Assembly: GCF_003989795.1 (NCBI RefSeq)
Contig: NZ_RZHG01000002.1
Span: forward strand, 78,288-142,287
Direction: 5' to 3'
Source: Vreelandella andesensis
GTDB lineage: Bacteria; Pseudomonadota; Gammaproteobacteria; Pseudomonadales; Halomonadaceae
Length of the DNA stretch: 64,000 nucleotides
The notes beneath the pieces were generated by a model. The model had not been told where the DNA came from and searched no databases. It saw nothing but the letters and a program-made list of their open reading frames with translations. A program made the translations under genes and the position numbers. This document shows positions 44,157 to 52,853 of the stretch, piece by piece (the first letter of the stretch is position 1; each line of letters starts with the position of its first letter).

Positions 44157-45065
44157 ATGAATATTTTTGCGCATTCTGAGCACACCGATAGAGGAACACC
44201 TGATGTTGCTGGTTTTTTTGACCCGCGCACCTTTAGCATCCAATACGTGGTGAGCGATCCTGCGACGAAGCAGTGTGCGATTATTGATCCTGTATTAGAT
44301 TTTGACGAAAAATCAGGCGCTACAGCGACTCATCATGCTGACGAGCTACTGGCCTACATCAATAAAGAAGGTTTGTCGGTGGTGTGGATTCTTGATACCC
44401 ATCCCCATGCCGATCACTTCTCTGCAGCGCAATATTTGAAAGAAAAAACCGGCGCTCCAACGGCTATTGGTCAGCACGTAACCCAGGTGCAGGCGCTGTG
44501 GAAAGAGATTTACCACTGGCCTGACATGCCCGCCGACGGACGCCAATGGGATAAGTTATTTGCAGAAGGCGAGACGTTTACCATCGGTGAGTTAAGTGCT
44601 CGGGTAATGTATTCACCAGGCCATACACTTGCTTCTATTACCTATGTCATTGGTGATGCAGCGTTTGTTCATGACACACTTTTCCAACCTGATTTTGGCA
44701 CTGCACGGGCGGACTTCCCCGGTGGCGATGCCAACGTGCTGTGGAACTCTATTCAGCAGATTCTTGCGCTTCCAGAAACAACACGCGTGTTTACTGGGCA
44801 TGACTATATGCCCGATGGCCGCGAGCCTCAGTGGGAAAGTACGGTGGCGGAACAGCGCGATTGCAACCCGCACTTAGCAGGCGTCAGTAAAACGGATTAC
44901 ATCGCCTTACGCCATCAACGTGATAGCGAGCTACCCATGCCTAAGTTAATTCTGCACGCTCTACAGGTGAATGCTCGAGGCGGTCGATTGCCGGAGCCAG
45001 AAGCTAATGGTAAGCGTTTTTTAAAAATTCCACTGGATGCCTTAGAGGGTGCTGCTTGGGATTAG
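44157..45065 (+). CDS. MBL-fold hydrolase, persulfide dioxygenase-like (Blh/ETHE1 type)
   Basis: This 302-residue metallo-beta-lactamase-fold protein opens FFDPRTFSIQYVVSDPATKQCAIIDPVLDFD, typical of the bacterial Blh/ETHE1-like branch. Metal ligands are in LDTHPHADHFSAAQYL, YSPGHTLASITY, FVHDTLFQPDFGTARADFPGG and VFTGHDYMPDG. ETHE1-type enzymes oxidise glutathione persulfide to sulfite. The gene lies in a sulfur gene cluster with a rhodanese, a sulfide:quinone oxidoreductase and a tetrathionate reductase, which supports this role. AGGAGAAT lies before the ATG. A glyoxalase-like activity is less likely. Confidence 0.85.
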   Translation: MNIFAHSEHTDRGTPDVAGFFDPRTFSIQYVVSDPATKQCAIIDPVLDFDEKSGATATHHADELLAYINKEGLSVVWILDTHPHADHFSAAQYLKEKTGAPTAIGQHVTQVQALWKEIYHWPDMPADGRQWDKLFAEGETFTIGELSARVMYSPGHTLASITYVIGDAAFVHDTLFQPDFGTARADFPGGDANVLWNSIQQILALPETTRVFTGHDYMPDGREPQWESTVAEQRDCNPHLAGVSKTDYIALRHQRDSELPMPKLILHALQVNARGGRLPEPEANGKRFLKIPLDALEGAAWD

Positions 45066-45370
45066 CGTATTTGTAACTTCCAGACGATTGGTAGTGACGC
45101 GTTTGCTAATGAAGCTGCTTATCGCCTTAGTTATTGGCTATCGTTTTAGTTATCGGCTATCGCTGGGCTGCTTGTAGCCGAAATAAATGTCCCCGTGATG
45201 GATCGCTTAAAAGACACCAACCTTTATCATGAACTCACAGGGCCGATGTTTTCGCTACCTTCAATGCCTAGCAAGCGTTGGTTTATCCCGATTAAGCACT
45301 CACGGCAATAGAATGTCAGCACGCTTGCTGAGCGAAGTGATTGCTTACATAAGTTAGAGGAAAAAACGTT
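45066..45370. other. Intergenic stretch with a short tandem repeat and unassigned open frame
   Basis: A 19-base tandem duplication (ttagttatYggctatcgYt at 45127-45145 and 45146-45164) is present. A frame from 45150 to 45311 encodes 53 residues (LLVAEINVPVMDRLKDTNLY and onwards) without a start signal; it may be a remnant of an unidentified gene. Nothing else is seen. Confidence 0.4.
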
Positions 45371-46837
45371 ATGCAACAGCAGCAAACGAAGATCGCCATT
45401 ATTGGAGCGGGCAGCGCTGGGCTTAGCGCGTGGCACGCTGCACGTAAGCACACCGATGATGTTGTTTTAATTGAAGCAGGTGCTTACGGCACCACTTGCG
45501 CTAGGGTAGGCTGCATGCCCTCTAAGTTACTGATAGCCGCCGCCAACACGGCCCACAGTGCCCGCAACGCTGCAATGTTCGGTGTCACCATTAACGATAT
45601 GGTGGTTGATGGGCATGCGGTGATGACTAGGGTAAAAGGTGAGCGCGACCGTTTTGTTGGCAACGTCTTGGCCTCTATGGCGTCGATTCCCGAGTCACAC
45701 CGCCTGCAGGGGCACGCGCGTTTTATCGATCCCTACACGCTGGCTATTGATGACCATACCCAACTGACAGCCAACGCCATCATTATTGCCACTGGTTCTC
45801 GAGCAACATGGCCGCGCTTATTAGAAGGTGCGGGAGACCGCTTAATCATCAATGATGATGTGTTTGACTGGGATAGTCTGCCGCCATCCGTTGCCGTAGT
45901 AGGGCCGGGCGTCATTGGCATGGAGTTGGGGCAAGCGCTTAGTCGATTGGGCGTGCGTACGCGCACTTTTGGTGTTGGCGGTGCTATTGGACCTTTTCAG
46001 TCTGAGAAACTGCGGCAGCTAGCCGATGAAACGTTCAGTCGCGAGCTATATCTTGATCCTGATGCCACGATTGAGCATGTTGAGCAGCATGACAATGGCG
46101 TTGCCATTACGTTTTACGAGCGAGAAAGTGGCCAAAAAGTCACCGAAATAGTCGACTACGTTCTAGCGGCAACAGGGCGTAAACCTAACGTAGATCAGTT
46201 GGATATTGAGAAAGCAGCCCTGGCGCTAGATGAGCGTGGCGTTCCTATGTTCAATCGTTTTACCACGCAGTGTTTGGGCAAGGACAACACACCTAGCCAT
46301 ATTTTTATTGCAGGAGATGCGAACCAGTCAGCTCCGCTACTTCATGAGGCAATCACGGAAGGAAAAATTGCCGGACGCAATGCCGCTTGTTTAGACGATG
46401 TGCAAGTGGGGCAACGTAATGTTCCGCTCGCGATTGTGTTTACCGAACCCCAGATGGCCATTGTGGGCGAAAGTCGTGCGGCGCTAGAAACGCGCTATGG
46501 AGGTTGTGACTGTATTGCTGAGGGAGGCGTGTCATTTGACGACCAAGGCAGGGCATTGGTAATTGGAGAAAACCATGGTTACTTAGCACTTTATGCTGAG
46601 CATGGCAGCGGGCTTTTTTTAGGGGCTGAAATGTTAGGGCCCCGTGCAGAGCACATTGCCCATTTGCTTGCCTGGGCCTTAGAGCAAAAGTTAACCGTTA
46701 GCCAAATGCTGGCAATGCCTTTTTATCATCCTGTCATTGAAGAGGGCGTAAGGTCTGGGTTGCGTGACTTGCAGGCTAACTTGAAGCAAGGGTCGAGCAT
46801 TACTGAGCGCTGTATGGAGTGCGGGCCAGGCGACTGA
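45371..46837 (+). CDS. Dihydrolipoyl dehydrogenase-like disulfide oxidoreductase
   Basis: This 488-residue flavoprotein belongs to the lipoamide dehydrogenase/mercuric reductase family. It has the FAD motif IAIIGAGSAGLSAWHAA (residues about 9-25), the redox-active cysteines in GTTCARVGCMPSKLLIAAAN, the NAD motif VAVVGPGVIGMELGQALSRLG, a second FAD motif IFIAGDANQSAPLLHEA and a dimerisation domain ending near HPVIEEGVRSGLRDL. No 2-oxoacid dehydrogenase genes are nearby. Its sulfur-gene context suggests a different disulfide or persulfide substrate; this is inference. AGAGGAAAAAACGTT precedes the ATG. Confidence 0.88.
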   Translation: MQQQQTKIAIIGAGSAGLSAWHAARKHTDDVVLIEAGAYGTTCARVGCMPSKLLIAAANTAHSARNAAMFGVTINDMVVDGHAVMTRVKGERDRFVGNVLASMASIPESHRLQGHARFIDPYTLAIDDHTQLTANAIIIATGSRATWPRLLEGAGDRLIINDDVFDWDSLPPSVAVVGPGVIGMELGQALSRLGVRTRTFGVGGAIGPFQSEKLRQLADETFSRELYLDPDATIEHVEQHDNGVAITFYERESGQKVTEIVDYVLAATGRKPNVDQLDIEKAALALDERGVPMFNRFTTQCLGKDNTPSHIFIAGDANQSAPLLHEAITEGKIAGRNAACLDDVQVGQRNVPLAIVFTEPQMAIVGESRAALETRYGGCDCIAEGGVSFDDQGRALVIGENHGYLALYAEHGSGLFLGAEMLGPRAEHIAHLLAWALEQKLTVSQMLAMPFYHPVIEEGVRSGLRDLQANLKQGSSITERCMECGPGD

Positions 46838-46884
46838 TAAACGGGTGTAGATAATACATTGGTAAGAAAATGTTGAGCTGAGGG

Positions 46885-47778
46885 CTATATGGTGGGGCAT
46901 ACCGTTTCCTTTGAAACGATAGATGCCTGCAAAAATGCCACCAGTTCATCACTATGTTGCGCCATGCTTGATGTTAAGTCGTGTCCGCCCGGCACTAAGC
47001 GCAGCATCGCGTTGTCCGTTTGGTTGGCCAGTCTATCGGCATCTGTTGGCGGTATTACGCAATCACTGTCGCCATGAACTAAAAGGACGGGGCAGGTGAT
47101 GCGCGCTAACGTATGTAGCGGGGCAATGCTATCAAACCGATACCCGATCACCCGCTCTACATAACGAAGTACGTACCAGCCGAGGGGGAAAAACGGCATG
47201 CCTTTTTCTGCCAACCATCGCTTCATCATATCCGCAGGATGAGCAAAGCTCGATATACTAACAACGGCGGTTATATCTCTTCGCCGTGACGCTGCTAGCA
47301 GCGTGGCAGCAGCACCGACTGAATGGCCAATCAGTGCCGTGGCACATCGATTATTGGTGCTATGTAACCAAGTGAGTGCAGCGTCAATATCTTCGGCAAA
47401 ACGTGGCATTGAGGAGAATGTATCTTCATCACTGTTGCCATGATTGCGCACATCGAATACCAGCACGTTCCAGCCAGCCGCTAGCAATATGGGAACTAAC
47501 GGTAGTAGAGCGGTACGATTAGACCCCCAGCCATGGGTCAATACCGCATGTCCCTTCTGTTCATGCGTAGTGGTAAACCACCATCCTTCTAATGTGAGCC
47601 CTCGCGCCGTTGCAAAACGTATGGTTTGGCGATTAGAAAAGACCGGATTTTCTAAGTTAACAACTGATTCACGGGCAGGGGTAAGCTGATGGCGCAGGCG
47701 CTGATGAAAAAAGTGGAAGAGCATAACGACCAGTATGCTAATGATGAGAGTACCAGGGGCCCATAGCCATAGGTTCAT
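46885..47778 (-). CDS. Alpha/beta hydrolase with N-terminal membrane anchor
   Basis: This 297-residue protein has an N-terminal hydrophobic segment (about residues 4-24) and an alpha/beta hydrolase domain. The motifs are AVLTHGWGSNRTALLPLV (oxyanion), VFDVRNHGNSDE, the nucleophile ALIGHSVGAAATLLAA, the acid in VLLVHGDSDCVIPPTDA and the histidine in VPGGHDLTSSMAQ. The substrate is unknown. It converges with the disulfide oxidoreductase gene and is followed upstream (higher coordinates) by the AhpD-like gene on the same strand with a hairpin between. Confidence 0.85.
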   Translation of the reverse strand: MNLWLWAPGTLIISILVVMLFHFFHQRLRHQLTPARESVVNLENPVFSNRQTIRFATARGLTLEGWWFTTTHEQKGHAVLTHGWGSNRTALLPLVPILLAAGWNVLVFDVRNHGNSDEDTFSSMPRFAEDIDAALTWLHSTNNRCATALIGHSVGAAATLLAASRRRDITAVVSISSFAHPADMMKRWLAEKGMPFFPLGWYVLRYVERVIGYRFDSIAPLHTLARITCPVLLVHGDSDCVIPPTDADRLANQTDNAMLRLVPGGHDLTSSMAQHSDELVAFLQASIVSKETVCPTI

Positions 47779-47838
47779 GCTTTATCCTTACTATACGGTG
47801 CCAACGGTAACTATTTATCGTTGAGGAAAACGAGGTAG

Positions 47839-47864
47839 GCCCTCTTTTATGCTTAAAAGAGGGC
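47839..47864. terminator. Perfect 10-bp stem-loop between AhpD-like and hydrolase genes
   Basis: gccctctttt (47839-47848) pairs with aaaagagggc (47855-47864), with a 6-base loop. On the minus strand no T run follows, so it may attenuate transcription or shape mRNA ends instead of stopping transcription fully. Confidence 0.55.
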
Positions 47865-47885
47865 AGGTGTGCACGATAAGACTGC

Positions 47886-48233
47886 TTAGTCCTGATTAGC
47901 GAAACTATCGAATGCTTCCAGTGCTTGGGCAGCATAGGTAAACGCCGGTCCACCGCCCATGTACATACAAACGCCTAGCATCTCCATCACTTCTTCGCGG
48001 GTTGCGCCAAGCTCTGCAGCAGCTTTAGAGTGGAAAGCAATGCACCCATCGCAGCGCACACTAATGCCAATTGCTAACGCCATCAGTTCTTTATGTTTGT
48101 GCGAAAGGGCGCCTTCTTTGTTTGCTCCCTTAGCCATTTGGGTAAACCCTTTGGCAACATCTGGAATGTTTTTGCCAATATCCTGCATTAGCGCCGAAAG
48201 GTCTTGGGTCTTTTTTTGCCAATCTTTATGCAC
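47886..48233 (-). CDS. AhpD-like carboxymuconolactone decarboxylase family protein
   Basis: This 115-residue protein has the CMD-family motif ISVRCDGCIAFHSKAAAELGATREEVMEML, with the CxxC pair and nearby His typical of AhpD-type alkylhydroperoxidases. Such proteins reduce peroxides or act as thiol relays with lipoyl or disulfide partners. It ends with FTYAAQALEAFDSFANQD. It lies 35 bases downstream of cydB on the same strand, so it may be co-transcribed with the bd oxidase. A link to the nearby lipoamide-dehydrogenase-like enzyme is possible. Confidence 0.85.
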   Translation of the reverse strand: MHKDWQKKTQDLSALMQDIGKNIPDVAKGFTQMAKGANKEGALSHKHKELMALAIGISVRCDGCIAFHSKAAAELGATREEVMEMLGVCMYMGGGPAFTYAAQALEAFDSFANQD

Positions 48234-48268
48234 AGCGGTCTCCTTTAAGTGAGATGACGTTAGTTAGA

Positions 48269-49270
48269 TCAGTGATGATAGCCTTCACCCACTTTTACCT
48301 TGCCGCGAAATATCCAATAGGTCCAAGCGGTATAGGCAAGTACAATGGGGATAACAAACAGAAAGCCTATTAACAAAAACAGCTGGGATTCCGGAGCAGA
48401 AGAAGCATCCCAAATGGTGTAGTTTGGCGGCACAATCACCGGCCACTTACTGGCGATTAACCCAAGATAGGTAAACAAAAAGATGCCAAGCGCCATGACG
48501 AAAGGCAGGCCTTCATTTTGGCGCTTCACCGAACGGTACACCATGCCTGAGCAAAGTAATGCCAGCACTGGAAATACCCAGATGAGCCGGAACTGATCCA
48601 GCCAGCGGCTATATACCTCAGGGCTAACCAGCGGTGTCCAGATACTAACAATGGCAAACACGGCTAAGACCGCGATTAACAGTTTAGGCGTTATGGTGTA
48701 GGCCCACTGCTGCACATGCCCTTCTGATTTCATAATGAGCCAAGTGGCGCCTAGTAGCGCATAGCCTGCCATCAGCCCTACCCCTGTGAGTACCGTGAAC
48801 GGCGTTAGCCAATCAAGTGCACCGCCAGCATAGCGAAAATCTTCAACGGTAAACCCTTGGATATAGGCACCCACTACGGCGCCTTGTGCAAATGCCGCGA
48901 TGGCCGAGCCTAAGAAGAACGCACGGTTCCACCAGCGACGGTTTTTATGGGATTTAAAACGAAATTCAAACGAAATACCGCGGAAAATTAAACCAGCCAG
49001 CATCAGAAATACACCGATATACAAGGCGGGCAAAAAAACCGAATAGACCAGTGGAAACGCACCCAGAAGCCCCGCGCCGCCAAGTACTAGCCAGGTTTCA
49101 TTGCCATCCCATACCGGCGCTACAGAGTTCATCATCACATCGCGCGATTCCTCGTCGGGAGCAAAGGGATACAGAATCCCCAGGCCTAAATCGAATCCAT
49201 CCATAATGACGTACATGATGACGCCGAAGCCGATGATGACGGCCCAAATAATGGCTAAGTCAATACTCAT
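48269..49270 (-). CDS. cydB: Cytochrome bd-type quinol oxidase subunit II
   Basis: This 333-residue membrane protein has about eight hydrophobic segments. It opens with AIIWAVIIGFGVIMYVIMDGFDLGLGILYPF, followed by SVAPVWDGNETWLVLGGAGLLGAFP, both hallmarks of CydB. It is shorter than E. coli CydB (379) and near the size of cyanide-insensitive CioB-type subunits. It overlaps cydA by 4 bases. No CydX-type small protein is visible after it. Terminal oxidation of quinol with O2 is the known family role. Confidence 0.93.
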   Translation of the reverse strand: MSIDLAIIWAVIIGFGVIMYVIMDGFDLGLGILYPFAPDEESRDVMMNSVAPVWDGNETWLVLGGAGLLGAFPLVYSVFLPALYIGVFLMLAGLIFRGISFEFRFKSHKNRRWWNRAFFLGSAIAAFAQGAVVGAYIQGFTVEDFRYAGGALDWLTPFTVLTGVGLMAGYALLGATWLIMKSEGHVQQWAYTITPKLLIAVLAVFAIVSIWTPLVSPEVYSRWLDQFRLIWVFPVLALLCSGMVYRSVKRQNEGLPFVMALGIFLFTYLGLIASKWPVIVPPNYTIWDASSAPESQLFLLIGFLFVIPIVLAYTAWTYWIFRGKVKVGEGYHH

Positions 49271-50691
49271 GATGCGTTTGCTCCTGTCGCGTTTTCGACC
49301 AAATCGTCATCAATCGGGGTATGTGCTGCTGACAGCGGACGTTTGGGACGCTCAACTTCCCCATCAATCTCGTTGGAGTCATCAAGCATTCCATTGCGTA
49401 CAACGCGCGTGAGGTAATACACACCCACGACAAAAACCACACTATAGACAGCGATATAGCCAATCAGCGTGAACAGAGCCATGCCGCCCGTTAATGAGGG
49501 AGTTAGCCCCTGGGCATGCGTCATCACACCGTATACCAACCAAGGAGCGCGCCCGGCTTCTGTGACAATCCAGCCGGAGAGCACGGCAAGAAAGGGCGTG
49601 ACGATCATGACTACCAGTGTTTTGAGAAACAGCGGATTCTTGAAAGCATGTCCTTTTCGACGCATTAACAACCCAGCTACCGCGACGCCTATCATTAAAA
49701 AACCAATGCCCACCATTACACGGAACGACCAGAATACAAGCGCAACGGGAGGCTGCTCGTCGGGCGCGACCTCAGAAATGCCGGGGATCACCCCCTCTGC
49801 GCTATGTGTGAGAATGATGCTCGCCATGCTGGGGATGCCAATCTCAAAACGGTTCGTCTGGTTTTCCTGATCCGGCAGCGCAAAGAGCAGCAGCGGTACG
49901 TTAGAGCCGGTTTCCCAGTTACCTTCCATCGCCGCTACTTTCGTTGGCTGGTGCTCAAGCGTATTGAGGCCATGGAAATCACCAATCACTGCCTGCGCTG
50001 GCGTGAGAAATAGGAGTAGCCATAAACACATGGAAAGTGCTTTTTTGTTGGCCTCCACATCGCGGTTGCGCAGCAAATACCAGGCGCTAACGCCTGCGAC
50101 GACAAAACCACCGGTGAGGAAAGAGGCCATGCCCATGTGCGCAAAGCGGTACCAGAACGAGGGGTTAAAAATAGCCTCAAGCCAGGACGTAATGTGGAAG
50201 CGCCTATCAATCAGCTCATAGCCCGCCGGTGTTTGCATCCAGCTGTTAGCGGAAAGAATCCAAAACGACGAAATGAACGTGCCGATCGCCACCATGATGG
50301 CGGCAAACAAGTGAACCCCTTGGGGTACCTTGTGGCGGCCAAATAAAAGTACACCCAAGAAAGCAGCTTCAAGAAAGAAAGCAGTGACTACTTCGTAGCT
50401 GAGCACAGGGCCCAGAAAATTCGAGGTGGCGTACGAAAAGTTGCTCCAGTTGGTGCCAAATTGAAAGGACATCACGATGCCTGAAACCACGCCCATGCCG
50501 AATACGACAGCAAATACCCTTGTCCAGAACTGAGCTAGACGATCCCATGCTTGGTTGGCAGTTTTATAAAACAAACCATGTAACACGGCGATATAGGATG
50601 CTAAGCCAATAGTAAACACTGGGAATATAGCGTGGAAGGAAACGACAAACGCGAATTGCAAGCGGGATAAAAATAGCGGATCGAGCTCCAT
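49267..50691 (-). CDS. cydA: Cytochrome bd-type quinol oxidase subunit I
   Basis: This 474-residue subunit carries the haems. It starts FLSRLQFAFVVSFHAIFPVFTIGLA, with the haem b595 region His, then FGMGVVSGIVMSFQFGTNWSNF and the GRHKVPQGVHLFAAIMVAIG motif. The length is below that of E. coli CydA (522), in line with the short-Q-loop or CIO type. bd oxidases of this class tolerate cyanide and sulfide, which fits the adjacent sulfide oxidation genes. ATGA couples it to cydB. The 260-base upstream region has an AT-rich stretch near 50770-50815. Confidence 0.93.
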   Translation of the reverse strand: MELDPLFLSRLQFAFVVSFHAIFPVFTIGLASYIAVLHGLFYKTANQAWDRLAQFWTRVFAVVFGMGVVSGIVMSFQFGTNWSNFSYATSNFLGPVLSYEVVTAFFLEAAFLGVLLFGRHKVPQGVHLFAAIMVAIGTFISSFWILSANSWMQTPAGYELIDRRFHITSWLEAIFNPSFWYRFAHMGMASFLTGGFVVAGVSAWYLLRNRDVEANKKALSMCLWLLLFLTPAQAVIGDFHGLNTLEHQPTKVAAMEGNWETGSNVPLLLFALPDQENQTNRFEIGIPSMASIILTHSAEGVIPGISEVAPDEQPPVALVFWSFRVMVGIGFLMIGVAVAGLLMRRKGHAFKNPLFLKTLVVMIVTPFLAVLSGWIVTEAGRAPWLVYGVMTHAQGLTPSLTGGMALFTLIGYIAVYSVVFVVGVYYLTRVVRNGMLDDSNEIDGEVERPKRPLSAAHTPIDDDLVENATGANAS

Positions 50692-50953
50692 TTAAACCTC
50701 CAATAGCATGAAGCATGATAAGAGATAGATGAGTGGGCGTGTTACGTGTGGTAAACAAGAACGCATCTCTCTTATATTTCTTTAAGTACTATGCTTATTA
50801 CTTTTTTATGATACATGAGGCGGAACTGAAGCAATAGACAAGAGGGGGTGGAAGGGTGATGGCGTATTGTCGCATCATGGGGCGCAGGTACGCTGCGCCC
50901 CTCTTTGTGAACTGCTTAGCGAGCGTGAATAAACATTAATCCTTCACGCCCTG
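50692..50953. other. Region between cydA and the small membrane protein gene, with a stem-loop
   Basis: A 9-base GC-rich stem (ggggcgcag 50879-50887 with ctgcgcccc 50893-50901), followed on the plus strand by TCTTT, probably marks the 3' end of the sqr transcript. An AT-rich stretch near 50770-50815 probably includes the cydAB promoter. No gene is seen. Confidence 0.45.
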
Positions 50954-51307
50954 TCATTGCTTGGGTAACTCCTCGTGTTTAAGGCTAATTAAATAGCTCA
51001 ATGGATGCAGGATGATTAATGCAATGACAAACGTGGCGGCGGCGGCACCGATGAGCGCTATCCAGTCAACGGCTGTTGCTACAAAGCCAAGCGCCGAGTG
51101 AGTTAGCCAAGGAACCCAGAGTATTGCCGTCAGTCCGATTAATAGAGCCAATAGGTTAGCAGGGCGGCTACGATGGTGAGTGATCTGATAGCCGCGTAGA
51201 TAAGCGAGTAGGTGCAGGCCGATGATAATGATTAACCCCATTATTAGCAGCCACACAAAGGGCGCTAAAGCGTACATCAATATGGTCAGTATTCCGCCAA
51301 TGGACAT
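50954..51307 (-). CDS. Small membrane protein of unknown function, linked to sqr
   Basis: This 117-residue protein has three or four hydrophobic segments (about residues 5-33, 48-68 and 78-105) with a basic loop (RGYQITHHRSRPAN) between the first two. I do not recognise the family. It starts 11 bases after the sulfide:quinone oxidoreductase stop on the same strand and has AGGAGAGC before its ATG, so it is very likely part of the same operon. It could anchor the oxidoreductase or move a sulfur species; both are guesses. Confidence 0.75.
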   Translation of the reverse strand: MSIGGILTILMYALAPFVWLLIMGLIIIIGLHLLAYLRGYQITHHRSRPANLLALLIGLTAILWVPWLTHSALGFVATAVDWIALIGAAAATFVIALIILHPLSYLISLKHEELPKQ

Positions 51308-51318
51308 GTCAGCTCTCC

Positions 51319-52713
51319 TTATGCTTGACCTTCAAGCACAGCGTAGTAAGCGGGTTGAAGCATGCGGTCTTTCATTACCCATACGGCCCAGGACTCTTCA
51401 GTGGGATCAATGAAGGGGAATGACGGCATAAACGCGAAATTATCGGCGTAACCAAACTCTACTAGCATGGCCTTACCAATGCCGGTAATCATAGGGCACG
51501 AGGTATAGCCCATATGGCGTGCAGGAAGCGCATTCCCTTGCATCAAGGCAAGCAGGTTCTCTTCGACCACCGGTGCTTGTGCCTTAACACTGGCGGCGGT
51601 TTTATTAATGGGGGCGCCGATTACGTCGCCAATACCAAACACCTCTGGGTAGCGGTTGTGCTGCAGCGTGTGGATATCGACATCTAGCCACTCGCCCCTA
51701 AACGGGCCATCTTGCGCGATAAGAGCGCTCTGTTTGACAAAATCGTGGGCACTCATCGGCGGCACGACGTGAATAAAATCGTAGTCTGCAATGACGGTTG
51801 GTTGGTCATCGCGTCTGAACTCTGCTTGGCGTAATTGATGGTGGGACGTGAACTCGCTTTCTGGCCCGACAAACGCAAATTCAGCCTGTTTGGCGTGAGG
51901 GTCAATGGCGGAGAGTCGATAGTGGTGCCGTCGATTGACGCCCTGGTCATCAAAGCGTTGCTTAACGAATTCATCGACCCACGGTTGAGAGAATAGGCTA
52001 GCACCCGGGGCCATATAGTCGACATCAAAGGCATCGCGTCGCCCAGATGCTTCTAATCGGCTTAAGGTGGTGAAGGTCATTTTCAGCGGTGCTCCAGCGC
52101 ATTTTACCGGGGTGGGAGCCGCCGTAAAAATACCTCTTCCGTGGCCGTTCTGGAGCCACGTTTGAATTGCCTGGTTAGTGCGTGATGCTTCCTCAATACC
52201 TGCATACACACTGCCAATTCCATGCTGTCCAACCAACTCCGGTTTCATACCCTCGATTAAATGGTAATTCAGTTGAATACCGGTCGCGACAATTAAGAAA
52301 TCGTATTCAAGCGTTTCGCCCCCCGCAAGAGTGATGCGCTTGTTATCAGCGTCAATGCTGGCCGCGTGTTCACGCACCCAATTGACACCCCGGGGTAGGA
52401 ACTGCGCGTTAGGACGCATGGTTTTGTCTGCGTTCCAAACGCCGGACGCCACCAGTGTCCAGCCCGGTTGGTAGTGGTGCGTTTCGCGAGGTTCTACAAG
52501 TGTGATAGTTCCGCCCTGTAGGCGTTTGGCGAGTCGATTTACCATCGCCATGCCTGCTGCACCACCGCCAAGAACCACGATATGTGCTTGGGTTCGCAGA
52601 GTGCTAGCAGATAACCCGCTGAGCGGTAGTAAGCTACCAACACCCAGTCCAGAGCCGACTTTCAATAACGCCCTTCGCGTCACTTTTTGCGTCAATAATG
52701 ATGGCTTTTGCAT
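51319..52713 (-). CDS. sqr: Sulfide:quinone oxidoreductase
   Basis: This 464-residue flavoprotein has an N-terminal Tat-like leader (VTRRALLKVGSGLGVGSLLP), an FAD motif (IVVLGGGAAGMAMVNRLAKR) and the pattern of SQR/SQOR: ATGIQLNYHLIEGM, APTPVKCAGAPLKMTF with one redox Cys, GIGDVIGAPINKTAASVKAQAPV, and GYTSCPMITGIGKAMLVEFGY with the second. The ending MLQPAYYAVLEGQA is typical of the mitochondrial-like type. The enzyme oxidises sulfide to sulfane sulfur and passes electrons to quinone. A Tat-like leader would put it on the periplasmic side. An AT-rich dyad overlaps its promoter region. Confidence 0.88.
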   Translation of the reverse strand: MQKPSLLTQKVTRRALLKVGSGLGVGSLLPLSGLSASTLRTQAHIVVLGGGAAGMAMVNRLAKRLQGGTITLVEPRETHHYQPGWTLVASGVWNADKTMRPNAQFLPRGVNWVREHAASIDADNKRITLAGGETLEYDFLIVATGIQLNYHLIEGMKPELVGQHGIGSVYAGIEEASRTNQAIQTWLQNGHGRGIFTAAPTPVKCAGAPLKMTFTTLSRLEASGRRDAFDVDYMAPGASLFSQPWVDEFVKQRFDDQGVNRRHHYRLSAIDPHAKQAEFAFVGPESEFTSHHQLRQAEFRRDDQPTVIADYDFIHVVPPMSAHDFVKQSALIAQDGPFRGEWLDVDIHTLQHNRYPEVFGIGDVIGAPINKTAASVKAQAPVVEENLLALMQGNALPARHMGYTSCPMITGIGKAMLVEFGYADNFAFMPSFPFIDPTEESWAVWVMKDRMLQPAYYAVLEGQA

Positions 52714-52736
52714 GGGATCTCCTTAAGCGAAAGCTA

Positions 52737-52777
52737 ACATATAATTTTTAGATATATTGTTATTCCATTATGTATGT
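52737..52777. promoter_or_regulatory. AT-rich dyad upstream of sqr (copy 1 of shared element)
   Basis: The element begins ATATAATTT (52739), has a central GATATAT (52751-52757) and ends ATTATGTAT (52767-52775), with partly complementary arms (acatataat / attatgtatgt). It starts 24 bases before the sqr ATG and overlaps likely -10 sequences. The same ordered blocks occur at 57455-57496 between the two RND operons. Confidence 0.6.
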
Positions 52778-52853
52778 TTTGCGCAAAAAAGCTATAGACA
52801 ATTTGTCCTACTTGGCGTGTCAAAAACCTACGTAAAAACGGACTGTACAAACA

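Noticed and set aside
45150..45311. A 53-residue frame (LLVAEINVPVMDRLKDTNLY and onwards) after the persulfide dioxygenase gene, perhaps a YeeE/YedE-type transporter remnant
   Set aside because: Such transporter genes often follow this hydrolase, but the similarity is too weak by eye and there is no start signal, so I left it as unassigned intergenic sequence.
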